DNA of 64,000 bases from Candidatus Gemmiger stercorigallinarum (GTDB lineage: Bacteria; Bacillota; Clostridia; Oscillospirales; Ruminococcaceae), in the NCBI GenBank assembly GCA_019119495.1, contig DWWX01000004.1, positions 1 through 64,000 of the forward strand. The letters are read 5' to 3'. The position numbers and the translations under genes are program-made. Positions 7,920 through 15,949 of this stretch are shown here, in pieces. Below the pieces are notes generated by a model that saw only the letters and a list, made by a program, of their open reading frames with translations, had not been told where the DNA came from and did no database searches. Positions within the stretch are counted from its first letter, which is position 1. Each line of letters starts with the position of its first letter.

Positions 7920-8500
7920 ACTTTTCAAGCGGCAGTCCCCCCAAAGCCTCCCCTGCAAGGGGAGGTGTCACCGAAGGTAACGGAGGGGTGCATTGCCACT
8001 TTGCGTCGGAAATATCCTGCAAACCCCGGCAGAACCCCGCCCTGTGTTTCGTAGGGGACGATCTCCACGCTAAGAGCCGGCACTTCGTACCAGTTGCGCT
8101 CCGAAACGTCGCCTGCGGGCGGCAGTGCTTGCATCGCCCCGGAAAACCTTGCGATGCCGCAAACCCCAAGCGGCGGGCGAAAACGCCCGCCCTACATTGC
8201 GGCCGCGAGTGGGTGGCAATGCATAAACGCCAGCCTTCCGCCAGGCCCGTTGGCGGGCCGATGAGATCATCGGCCCCTGCGCAGAGGGGCGGTGCTCCAC
8301 AACTGTCATCCACCCGCCATGCCTGCTGTTCCCGGTTCCGCCGCCCGTTTGCCTTGCATTGTAGGGCGGGCGTTCACGCCCGCCGGGGGGCCTTGCGCCA
8401 GCCCGGAAGGATATTGGCAGAGCAAGATGCCGCACCCCTCAGTCGGCTGACGCCGACAGCTCCCCTTACAAGGGAGCCTTCCGGGTGGCAGGCGCTTTTT
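7920..8500. repeat. Cluster of GC-rich intergenic repeats
   Basis: The gap 7829-8657 has no convincing gene. It holds copies of several palindromic repeat types also found near 20.8-22.0 and 26.5-26.9 kb. They are a CTCCCCTGCAAGGGGAG-type hairpin (7946-7962), the long GTAGGGGACGAT...GCATCGCCCC element (8051-8140), GGCGGGCGAAAACGCCCGCC (8172-8191), a GGGCCGATGAGATCATCGGCCC hairpin near 8253-8276, GTAGGGCGGGCGTTCACGCC (8361-8380), and a partial CCGCACCCCTC...CTCCCCTTACAAGGGAG element (8430-8475). Confidence 0.75.
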
Positions 8501-8657
8501 TGTGTGAGATTTGTAAACTTTCTGCGAAGGCAGGACGAAAATGCGGCTGGCTGCTTGACCGGTTGCCGCTACCGGATGGTAAAATCCAGTCAAAACCGCC
8601 GCTGCCGGCATGGCCGGGCCTGCTGCATGCGGGCGGCATTGACAGGGAGGTCCTTCC

Positions 8658-11042
8658 ATGACGAACCAGACACCGGGCCGGCAGCCTGCCCCCATCCATA
8701 CCGATAAAGCCCGCCGCGCCGGCGGCAGCCCGCCCAAAAAGTCCCATCCGCTGCTGCGGCGCATCGGCGCTGTGCTGGCGGTGCTGGGCTGCCTGTGCGT
8801 GATGCTGGGCAGCGCGGCGGGGGTGGCGCTGGCGGCTTACCTGCGCTTCCTTGCCGAAAACGACCTGAGCGTGCTGGACCTGAACGCGCTGGAGGTGGCC
8901 GAAAACTCCATCGTCTATGCTCAGGACCCCGACACCGGGGCCTGGGTCGAGTACGACACCTTTACCGGCGAGACCAACCGCATCTGGACCCCCATCGAGC
9001 AGATGCCCCAGTCGCTGCAGGATGCCGTCGTCAGCGCCGAGGACCGGGGGTTCTGGGACCAGCCCTTCGGCATTAACCCGGTGCGCATCGCCGGCGCAGC
9101 CATCAACGAGCTGACCGGCTACAGCATGTACGGCAACCGGCAGGGGGCCTCTACGCTGGAACAGCAGGTGGTGCAGAGCCTGACCGGTGACCCCGCCCAG
9201 TCTATCCCCGGCAAATTCCGCGAGATCTGCCGCGCCATCGTCATGGCGGGGACGTTTTCGAAAGAGCAGGTGCTGGAAGCCTACCTGAACATCGCGCCCA
9301 TGACCGGCACCATGTCCGGCATGCAGATGGGCGCAATGACCTACTTTGGCAAGGATGTGTCCGAGCTGACGCTGGCCGAGTCGGCCACGCTGGCATCCAT
9401 CCCCCGCAGCCCGGTGGCCTACAACCCCTACACAAACCCCGACGCCCTGCTGGAGCGCCGCAACTGGGTCTTGCAGCTGATGCTCGACCAGGGGCGCACT
9501 ATGACGAGGCGGCCGCCGCCCCGCTGGGGGTGCTGCCCCGGGGCAGCGTGACCGTCAGCCAGGACGGGGACGGCGTCAACTCTTACTTTACCGACGCACT
9601 GTACCGGCAGGTGGTGCAGGACCTGATGGAACAGCAGGGCATCAGCCAGGAGGAGGCCGCCTACCAGCTGACCAGCGGCGGGCTGCGCATCTACGCCGCG
9701 GTGGACCTGGACCTGCAGCAGACGCTGGAGACCATGATGGAGGACGACAGCGAGGACGGCTATTTCCCGGCCCTGTGGCGGTACGAGGCCATTGCCACCG
9801 ATATCCCCGCCGGCAGTGAGATCGCTTACGATGACGCCGGCCTGCCGCTGGACGCGGACGGCAGCGCGGTGTTTGCAGCGGGCGATACCCCCGCCCGCAA
9901 CGCCGACGGCACGCTGCGCACCGGCCAGGGCGACGGCGGCACGGTGGAGTTTTACCGCGCGCTGCGCACCCAGGCCGCCGCCGTGACGCTGGATTACGAC
10001 GGCCATGTGCTGGCGCTGGTGGGCGGCGTGGGGCCAAAGACGGTGGACCTGGCCTACAACCGGGCCACCGCGCCCCACCAGACCGGCTCGACCATGAAAC
10101 CGCTGGCCGCCTACGCGCTGGGCATCGAGTACGGGCTGATCAACTTTTCCTCGCCCATGACCGACGCGCCGCTTTACACCGCGGCGGACAAGCGCATCCT
10201 GAACACCGACCTGGTGCAGCGCCTGGGCCTGCCCAACGACCCCTACGCGGCGGTCAACCTGGCGCGGGACGATGTCTGGCGGTCCTGGCCCAACAATTAC
10301 AGCGGCACCCCCAGCGGGCAGACCGTGACGGTGGCCAGCGCGCTGGCCCAGTCGCTGAACACCATCCCGGTGCAGCTGGGCAGCCTGCTTGGCACCGACC
10401 GCATGCTGGGCTTTTTGCAGGACTGGCTGGGCATTTCCACCCTGGACCCGGAAAGCGACAACGCCCTGGCGCCGCTGGTGCTGGGCAGCCAGACCAACGG
10501 CATCAGCCCGCTGGAACTGGCCGCCGCCTATGCAGTCTTTAACGAGGGGGTCTACACCCCGCCTGCCCTGTACACCCAGGTGCAGGACCGGGAAGGGGAT
10601 CTTCTGCTGGACCGGCAGGGGCAGCGGTATGCCCGCCAGGCCATCAGCCCGCAGACCGCCACCATTATGAACTGCCTTTTGCAGGGGGTGCTGACGGCGC
10701 CCAACGGCACCGCCCGCGGCCGCGCGCCGGAGGGCGGCATGCCCGCCGCCGCCAAGACCGGCACCACCACCGACTACCGGGACTTTACCTTTGTGGGGCT
10801 GATGCCCTACTACGTTACGGCCGGCTGGTGGGGCTTTGTGTCCGATTTGGGGGGGGACCAGCGGCCGCCCGCTGCAATACCTTTGGCAGGACTACATGAC
10901 GCAGGCCCAGCAGGACCTGCCTTACCGGGACTTTGCCCAGGCCGAGGGCGTCACCGCCCGCCAGTACGACCCCGCCACCGGGCTGCTGGTCCCCTCCGGC
11001 GGCGCGACCGGCTACTACACCCAGGACAACCTGCCCCAGTGA
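8658..11042 (+). pseudogene. Class A penicillin-binding protein with two frameshifts
   Basis: A bifunctional peptidoglycan transglycosylase/transpeptidase (PBP1A type) split over frames. The ATG at 8658 follows GGGAGG. The first frame has a cytoplasmic tail, a membrane helix (about 35-60) and a GT51 domain with EDRGFW, QGASTLEQQ and EAYLN. Near 9498-9500 one base appears missing: the reading moves from GRT to YDEAAAAPLGV in another frame. The transpeptidase follows, with TGSTMKP (SxxK), AQSLNT (SxN) and KTGTT (KTG). A run of eight G (10849-10856) then contains one base too many, and the first frame resumes to the stop at 11040-11042. The indels are opposite in sign. They may be sequencing or assembly errors, or real inactivation. 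Confidence 0.85.
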
Positions 11043-11058
11043 CAGAATACGAAAAAGT

Positions 11059-11092
11059 TCCCCGCCCCGGCAGGCAAGCGGCGGGGATTTTT
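11059..11092 (+). terminator. Terminator of the PBP gene
   Basis: TCCCCGCC pairs with GGCGGGGA and is followed by five T. Confidence 0.75.
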
Positions 11093-11136
11093 GCGGGCAG
11101 ACTGCGGGCAGGGCGTTCGGCCCCGGCGGGGCGCAG

Positions 11137-11185
11137 ACAAAGAAAAGCAGCGGCCGTCCCCGGCTGGGCAGGGGAGGGCCGCTGC
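11137..11185 (-). terminator. Terminator of the alcohol dehydrogenase operon
   Basis: On the minus strand GCAGCGGCC and GGCCGCTGC form a stem followed by TTTTCTTTGT. Confidence 0.75.
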
Positions 11186-11224
11186 ATTATATACCGGATG
11201 CGCTGTGCTGCGGGGCCGGGCGGC

Positions 11225-12379
11225 TTACAGGCACTCGCACAGGATGTCGTAGACCTCGTCATGGGTCAGGGGGCGGGGGTTCGTGGGGATCAGGTTGCAG
11301 CTGTCCGCCACCTTGCGCAGCAGGTCCTTGTCAATGGTCACGGTGCTGCGCAGCTGGCCCAGCTTGGTGGGCAGGCCGCACTCGGCAATAAAGGCGGCCA
11401 GGGCGTCCACGGCGGCCTCCGGCCTGGCGTCGGCGGGCAGGCCGAACACCACCTGGCCCAGGCGGGCAAACTTCTCCGGCGCGTCCTTGACGATGTGGCG
11501 GTAGTAGGCCGGGTGGATCACCGCCAGGCCCTGGCCGTGGTTGCAGTCGGTGTAGGCGCCCAGCTGGTGCTCCATCTGGTGGGCCTGGAAGTCGGTCTTG
11601 CGGCCGACTTTCAGGATGCCGTTTTCGGCCATGGCCGAATCCCACATCAGGTTGCTGCGGGCCTCCAGGTCGTCCTTGTCTTTCAGCACCCGGCGCATGT
11701 TGACCACGGTGTTGCGCATGACGGCCAGCGCCACATCGTCCGAGGCGTTGTCGCCGTCGGAATGGCCGAAGTAGGTCTCCATCGCGTGGCTCAGGGTGTC
11801 GAACGCGCCGGACAGCACCTGGGGCATCGGCAGGGTCAGGGTGTAGGCGGGGTCCAGCGCCGCAAACCGGGGCGCGGCCGCGGCCATGCCGGCCTTGAGC
11901 TTTTTGTCCTCGTTGGTGATGACCGCGCCGCCGTTCATCTCGGCGCTGGTGCCGGAGGCCGTGACCACCGCGCCCATCGGGATGACCTCGGCGGGCAGGC
12001 GGCGGTGGGTGAACTCCATCTCCCACACATCCTCGTCGGTCTTGGCCTGGGCGGCCACGATCTTGCAGCAGTCGATGACCGACCCGCCGCCGACCGCCAA
12101 GATCAGGTCGATGTTATGTTCGCGGGCGAGCTTGGCGCCCTCCTGGACCTTGGCGTAGGTGGGGTTGGACATGATGCCGCCAAAATCGGTCACCGTTTTG
12201 CCGGCGGCTTTCAGCTGGGCGACCAGCGCGTCATAGACGCCGGTGCGCTTGACCGAGCCGCCGCCGTAGGCCAGCAGTACGTTGGGGCCGTAATGGCTCA
12301 GCTCGGCCTCCAACGCCTGCCTGGCAGCGCCCTGGCCGAAGTAAACTTTGGTGGGATAAGAATAGACGAAACTTTGCAT
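11225..12379 (-). CDS. Iron-containing alcohol dehydrogenase (YqhD/BdhA-like)
   Basis: A 384-residue group III NAD(P)-dependent alcohol dehydrogenase, length typical of the family. The N-terminal dinucleotide domain has GGGSVKRTG and AVGGGSVIDCCK. The metal site is shown by AFDTLSHAMETYFG and HQMEHQLGAYTDCNHGQGLA, with the conserved histidines. Such enzymes reduce aldehydes or ketones; the substrate is not predictable. The start has GGGAGG upstream. It follows the CMD-like gene by 88 nt on the same strand, downstream of a promoter of MerR type, suggesting a role in reactive aldehyde or quinone response together with the CMD protein. Confidence 0.9.
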   Translation of the reverse strand: MQSFVYSYPTKVYFGQGAARQALEAELSHYGPNVLLAYGGGSVKRTGVYDALVAQLKAAGKTVTDFGGIMSNPTYAKVQEGAKLAREHNIDLILAVGGGSVIDCCKIVAAQAKTDEDVWEMEFTHRRLPAEVIPMGAVVTASGTSAEMNGGAVITNEDKKLKAGMAAAAPRFAALDPAYTLTLPMPQVLSGAFDTLSHAMETYFGHSDGDNASDDVALAVMRNTVVNMRRVLKDKDDLEARSNLMWDSAMAENGILKVGRKTDFQAHQMEHQLGAYTDCNHGQGLAVIHPAYYRHIVKDAPEKFARLGQVVFGLPADARPEAAVDALAAFIAECGLPTKLGQLRSTVTIDKDLLRKVADSCNLIPTNPRPLTHDEVYDILCECL

Positions 12380-12467
12380 GGTAAAACCTCCCTGTGTTCT
12401 GCGACAAAATCCGCATGAGTTGACTGGTGCAAAAACGGTCCCAAGGCGGCGCGGAGACCCGCGCGGC

Positions 12468-13217
12468 TTACTGCGCCTGCCCCGTCACCTCGTCCACGAT
12501 GTTCATGGCGTTGAGGGTGCGGGGGTAGCCGATGTAGGGCATGCACTGCTCCACAAAGGCGTAGAGCCGGGCCTTGCCGTTGCCGACGCCCAGATTGCCG
12601 CGGGTGTGGCCCCGCAGCTGGTTTTCGCACCCGCCCTGGGCCAGCAAAAAGCAGAAGGTGATCATCTCCCGCTCTTTGTCATCGAGGCCATTGCGGGTGT
12701 AGTAATCGCCAAAGCAGTTGCCTGCCAGCCAGCGGTTGACGTTGCGCCGGGCGGCAGGGCCGTCAGTCTGCACCCTGGCCATGCCCTCGCCAAACAGCGA
12801 CACCTGCTTGGCAAGGCCTTTGTCAAAGCGGGTGGCGGCGTCGGTGGTGCCCTGGGCGGGCAGCGGCAGCCGGATGCCGTGCTGCGCCATCACCTCGTTG
12901 GCGGCCGCAAGAAAATCCTGCACCCGGCCGATGCCCAGGTAGGCGGTGGCCTGGTAGATCACTTCCCGGATGGCCACCGGCTCCACGCCGGCGTCCAAGG
13001 CGCTGCCCAACGCTTTGCGGAACGCGCCCATGCCCTGGCATCCCAGCAGCGCCGCCAGGATGCACAGCATCCGCTCCTTTTCGGTCAGCGGGCTGGCGGC
13101 GGGCACCTCCTGCCCGGCAAAGGCCGTCGTGATGGCAACCCACTCCGGGTCGGTGGCGGCCAGGGGGCTTTCGCCGCCCTGGAACGGCGCATTTGGTCGG
13201 GTTTGCATTTCTTCCAT
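12468..13217 (-). CDS. Carboxymuconolactone decarboxylase-like protein (two CMD domains)
   Basis: A 249-residue AhpD/CMD-fold protein. Two copies of the fold are visible: residues about 45-110 (ILAALLGCQGMGAFRKAL...EVIYQATAYLGIGRV) and about 165-240 (MITFCFLLAQGGCENQLRGH...YIGYPRTLNAMN). Single cysteines replace the CxxC of peroxidase-active AhpD, so a redox role is uncertain. It is paralogous to the protein encoded at 52296-52985, sharing NRWLAGNCFGDYYTR. The start follows AAGGAGG. It is the first gene of the leftward unit with the alcohol dehydrogenase and is divergent from the MerR gene that probably controls it. Confidence 0.85.
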   Translation of the reverse strand: MEEMQTRPNAPFQGGESPLAATDPEWVAITTAFAGQEVPAASPLTEKERMLCILAALLGCQGMGAFRKALGSALDAGVEPVAIREVIYQATAYLGIGRVQDFLAAANEVMAQHGIRLPLPAQGTTDAATRFDKGLAKQVSLFGEGMARVQTDGPAARRNVNRWLAGNCFGDYYTRNGLDDKEREMITFCFLLAQGGCENQLRGHTRGNLGVGNGKARLYAFVEQCMPYIGYPRTLNAMNIVDEVTGQAQ

Positions 13218-13368
13218 TTTTCCATTGCCTCCTTACATGGTCTTTTGTATGGGGGCGGCGGGCTTGGCGGCCCGCTGCGGCGGCGGATGGCCGGCAGCTT
13301 GCGGACGGCCGGGGACTGTGCTATAATACAGCCGCAGCCATGCGGTTCTTTCTACCGGTTGTGACTGC

Positions 13369-13399
13369 ATTATATTCTCCGGGATGCACTACCGGTCAA
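13369..13399 (-). promoter_or_regulatory. MerR-type promoter (19-bp spacer) for the CMD-ADH operon
   Basis: Reading leftward, TTGACC (13399-13394) and TATAAT (13374-13369) are separated by 19 bp, the stretched spacing of MerR-activated promoters. A dyad ACTGCAT (13364-13370) / ATGCACT (13384-13390) spans the spacer. CTACCGGT is repeated at 13352-13359 and 13389-13396. Confidence 0.7.
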
Positions 13400-13478
13400 G
13401 CCCCCTGCGGCAGCAAAATATGAAGTTTTTATGAATTTTTTGCGTCCGGCCGCATCCCCGCCAGGGAGGGAACCTGCC

Positions 13479-13937
13479 ATGTACACCATGATGGAAGCCT
13501 GCCGTATGACGGACATGAACTACGAGGCCCTGAAGTTTTACTGCAACCAGGGCCTGGTGCCCAATGTCAAGCGGGACAAAAACAACCGCCGCGTCTTTGA
13601 CGAGCACGACGTTGCCTGGATCAGGGACTTGGTCTGCCTGAAAAAATGCGGCATGAGCATCCAGGAAATGAAGGATTACCTGGCGCTGTGCCTGCAGGGG
13701 GCGTCTACCATCCCGCAGCGGCAGGCGATGCTGGCCCGCAAGCAGCAGGCCCTGCGCGCCCAGATCGCTGAGCTGGAGGACAGCGCCGCCTACATTGACT
13801 GGAAGCAGACCTTTTACAGCGACGTGCTGGCCGGCCGCCGCCCCTATGTGAGCAACCTGATCCCGGAGCTGCAGCAGGACGCCCCGGTGGCGGACAGCCC
13901 CTGCAGCAGCCCCGAAAAAACACGCGCTAAACGGTAA
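13479..13937 (+). CDS. MerR family transcriptional regulator
   Basis: A 152-residue MerR-type activator. The N-terminal winged helix runs from MYTMMEACRMTDMNYEALKFYCNQGLVP through RRVFDEHDVAWIRDLVCLKKCGMSIQEMKDYL, followed by a coiled-coil dimer helix (about 75-115). Only scattered cysteines are present and no clear metal-binding C-terminal loop, so it may sense a reactive organic compound like AdhR/NmlR, which is inference. The ATG at 13479 follows GGGAGGG. It is divergent from the CMD-ADH operon, whose promoter has the 19-bp spacer such regulators act on. Confidence 0.88.
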   Translation: MYTMMEACRMTDMNYEALKFYCNQGLVPNVKRDKNNRRVFDEHDVAWIRDLVCLKKCGMSIQEMKDYLALCLQGASTIPQRQAMLARKQQALRAQIAELEDSAAYIDWKQTFYSDVLAGRRPYVSNLIPELQQDAPVADSPCSSPEKTRAKR

Positions 13938-13944
13938 AAGGCCC

Positions 13945-13973
13945 TTGCCAAACCCCGCGCCGCGTGGTATGAT
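13945..13973 (+). promoter_or_regulatory. Promoter of the ABC-F gene
   Basis: TTGCCA (13945-13950) and TATGAT (13968-13973) are spaced by 17 bp. Transcription starts about 260 nt before the ABC-F start codon. Confidence 0.75.
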
Positions 13974-14003
13974 GGGGCCAGTAACATGAAATGAGGTGGA
14001 AGG

Positions 14004-14024
14004 ATGCGCAATACGGCCTGCTGA
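14004..14024 (+). CDS. Leader peptide MRNTAC
   Basis: A six-codon frame (Met-Arg-Asn-Thr-Ala-Cys, then TGA) preceded by GAGGTGG at usable spacing. It begins inside the left arm of the 15-bp leader helix. Stalling of an antibiotic-bound ribosome here would melt that helix, the usual way ABC-F resistance genes are induced. Its translation is inferred from position and ribosome site only. Confidence 0.6.
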   Translation: MRNTAC

Positions 14025-14167
14025 AACGTCCGGTAAGACAGGACCCAGGCAGGGCGGCCAGGCGGCTGCCCTGGGGTTTTGTCCGCCCGGCGGCAGGCGG
14101 CATTGCGCATCCTTCCGCTTTTTGCGTCCCCGCCCGTGCAGGGCAGGGGGCGGCGTGCCTGTGGAAA

Positions 14168-14220
14168 GCCGGGCGGCAGAAGGGATGCCTTTTCCCCTCT
14201 GCCGCCCGGCCTTTGCTTTG
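14168..14220 (+). terminator. Attenuator terminator before the ABC-F gene
   Basis: A perfect 13-bp stem, 14168-14180 with 14198-14210, is followed by CTTTGCTTTG. It ends just before the AGGAGGGGG ribosome site of the ABC-F gene. Confidence 0.8.
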
Positions 14221-14241
14221 CACACAGGAGGGGGATCTGCC

Positions 14242-15735
14242 ATGTCTCTGCTTTCCATTACCAACCTGACGTTTGCCTGGCCCGGCAGCTACGACAACGT
14301 CTTTACCGATTTGAATCTGCAGCTGGACACCGGCTGGAAGCTGGGCCTGACCGGCCGCAACGGCCGGGGCAAGACCACGCTGCTGCGTCTGCTGTGCGGC
14401 GAGGAAGAATATGCCGGCAGCATCCGCCTGGCCGAGCAGCCCCGGCGGTTCCCGTACCCGGCGCCCGACCCGGAGGCCACGGTGGCGCAGGCGGCCCGCG
14501 CGGCGGCCGGCGGCGACCCCGCCGACTGGGAGCTGGAGCGGGAACTGGGGCTTTTGGGCCTGGGGGAGGAGTTCCTGGACCGGCGGTTCGGCAGCCTTTC
14601 GCCCGGCGAACAGACCCGCGTGCTGCTGGCGGCGCTGTTTTTGCAGCAGGGCTGCTACCCGCTGATCGACGAGCCCACCAACCACCTGGACGCCGAGGGC
14701 CGCGCCCGGCTGGGCCGCTACCTGCGGGGGCAGCGGCGGGGCTTTTTGCTGGTCAGCCACGACCGCGCGCTGCTGAACGACTGCGTGGACCACATCCTGT
14801 CGCTGGAGCGCAGCGGCCCCATGCTGCTGGCCGGCAGCTATGACGACTGGCAGCGCGAGGCCGACCGCCGCGACGCCCGCGAGCTGGCCGAGAACGACCG
14901 CCTGGCCGGCGAGATCAGCCGACTGCAGGCCGGGGTGCGGCGCACCGCCGCCTGGTCCGACCAGGTGGAAAAGAGCAAGTTTAATACCCGCAATTCCGGC
15001 CTGCGGGTGGACCGGGGCTACGTGGGCCACCAGTCCGCCAAAATGATGAAGCGCGCCAAGGCCATCGAGGCCCGGCAGCAGAAAGCCATCGCCGAAAAGT
15101 CCGCGCTGCTCAAGGACCTGGAGACCGCCGAGCCGTTAAAGCTGCATCCGCTGCAGCACCCCGCCGCCTGCCTGGTGCGCTGCCGGGACCTGACGGTGCA
15201 GTACGGCGGCCGCCCGGTGTTTGCCGGGGCAGGGTTTGAGCTGCACGCCGGCGACCGCCTGGCCCTGACCGGCCCCAACGGCTGCGGCAAGTCCAGCCTG
15301 CTGCGGCTGGTCTGCGGGCAGGCGGTGCCCCATACCGGCCTGTGCCAGACGGCCTCCGGGCTGGTGATCTCGTACCTGCCCCAGACGCCGGAGGACTGCC
15401 CCGGCACCGCCGCCGACTACGCCGACGGTTATGCGCTGGACAAAAGCCTGTTTTTTGCCGTCCTGCGCAAGCTGGGCTTTGAGCGGGTCCAGTTTGAAAA
15501 GCCGGTGGCCGGGCTGAGCGCCGGCCAGCGCAAAAAGCTGATGCTGGCCCGCAGCCTGTGCCAGCCCGCCCACCTGTATGTGTGGGACGAGCCGCTGAAC
15601 TACATCGACGTGCTTTCCCGCCGGCAGGTGGAACAGCTGATTTTGCAGTACCGGCCTACGCTGCTGTTTGTGGAGCATGACCGCGCCTTCTGCCGGGCGG
15701 TGGCGACCCGGACGCTGCCGCTGGGCGGGGCCTGA
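14242..15735 (+). CDS. ABC-F ribosomal protection protein (Lsa-like)
   Basis: A 497-residue protein with two ABC ATPase domains and no membrane segments, the ABC-F layout. Domain 1 has Walker A GRNGRGKTT, signature SPGEQTR and Walker B LIDEPTNHLD. A charged linker (about 215-305) should reach into the ribosome. Domain 2 has GPNGCGKSS, SAGQRKK and VWDEPLNYID, and ends with LFVEHDRAF. WDEPLNYID, the PTLLFVEHD ending and the length match the Lsa-type proteins that rescue ribosomes from lincosamides, streptogramin A and pleuromutilins. That drug range is inference. The ATG at 14242 follows AGGAGGGGG; the frame is open upstream but covers the regulatory leader. Confidence 0.9.
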   Translation: MSLLSITNLTFAWPGSYDNVFTDLNLQLDTGWKLGLTGRNGRGKTTLLRLLCGEEEYAGSIRLAEQPRRFPYPAPDPEATVAQAARAAAGGDPADWELERELGLLGLGEEFLDRRFGSLSPGEQTRVLLAALFLQQGCYPLIDEPTNHLDAEGRARLGRYLRGQRRGFLLVSHDRALLNDCVDHILSLERSGPMLLAGSYDDWQREADRRDARELAENDRLAGEISRLQAGVRRTAAWSDQVEKSKFNTRNSGLRVDRGYVGHQSAKMMKRAKAIEARQQKAIAEKSALLKDLETAEPLKLHPLQHPAACLVRCRDLTVQYGGRPVFAGAGFELHAGDRLALTGPNGCGKSSLLRLVCGQAVPHTGLCQTASGLVISYLPQTPEDCPGTAADYADGYALDKSLFFAVLRKLGFERVQFEKPVAGLSAGQRKKLMLARSLCQPAHLYVWDEPLNYIDVLSRRQVEQLILQYRPTLLFVEHDRAFCRAVATRTLPLGGA

Positions 15736-15778
15736 GCACACCCCGGCGGGCTGCCGCCGGGAACTGCCCCGCTGCGCA

Positions 15779-15807
15779 TTGCCTTTTTCGGCGGCCGGGC
15801 GTATAAT
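15779..15807 (+). promoter_or_regulatory. Promoter of the NSS transporter gene
   Basis: TTGCCT (15779-15784) and TATAAT (15802-15807) are spaced by 17 bp. Confidence 0.75.
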
Positions 15808-15949
15808 GGATGCTGTGCTGCCGCGCCGGTCCGCCGGGGCGGCAGCGCAAAACGCCGGGCGGTCTGCCCGGCGGTGCAGGGGACCTGCGGGGCGGCTGCG
15901 GCACAGGCCCTGCGCGGTCTCTGAAAATCGGAAAAAGGAGCGTTTTGGT

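Larger units (their letters stand above)
13998..14220 (+). promoter_or_regulatory. Ribosome-mediated attenuator leader of the ABC-F gene
   Basis: Positions 13998-14012 are perfectly complementary over 15 nt to 14102-14116, and the left arm covers the start of a tiny leader frame (14004-14024). Inside this loop, CCGCCCGGC (14083-14091) is complementary to GCCGGGCGG (14168-14176), the 5' arm of the terminator at 14168-14220. This gives mutually exclusive anti-terminator and terminator folds. The layout matches known attenuators of antibiotic-responsive ABC-F genes; the mechanism here is inferred. Confidence 0.7.

Noticed and set aside
7920..8500. Insertion sequence remnants
   Set aside because: No transposase fragment or terminal repeats of a known IS type could be read; the segments match short intergenic palindromic repeats elsewhere.
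11043..12418. A long plus-strand open frame continuing from the PBP transpeptidase region
   Set aside because: After 10856 it is out of frame with the PBP tail and runs antisense to the alcohol dehydrogenase gene. High GC keeps the opposite strand open; the dehydrogenase has all family motifs.
15736..15949. Riboswitch before the NSS transporter gene
   Set aside because: The leader is GC-rich with generic hairpins; no glycine, lysine or other aptamer motif was recognised.
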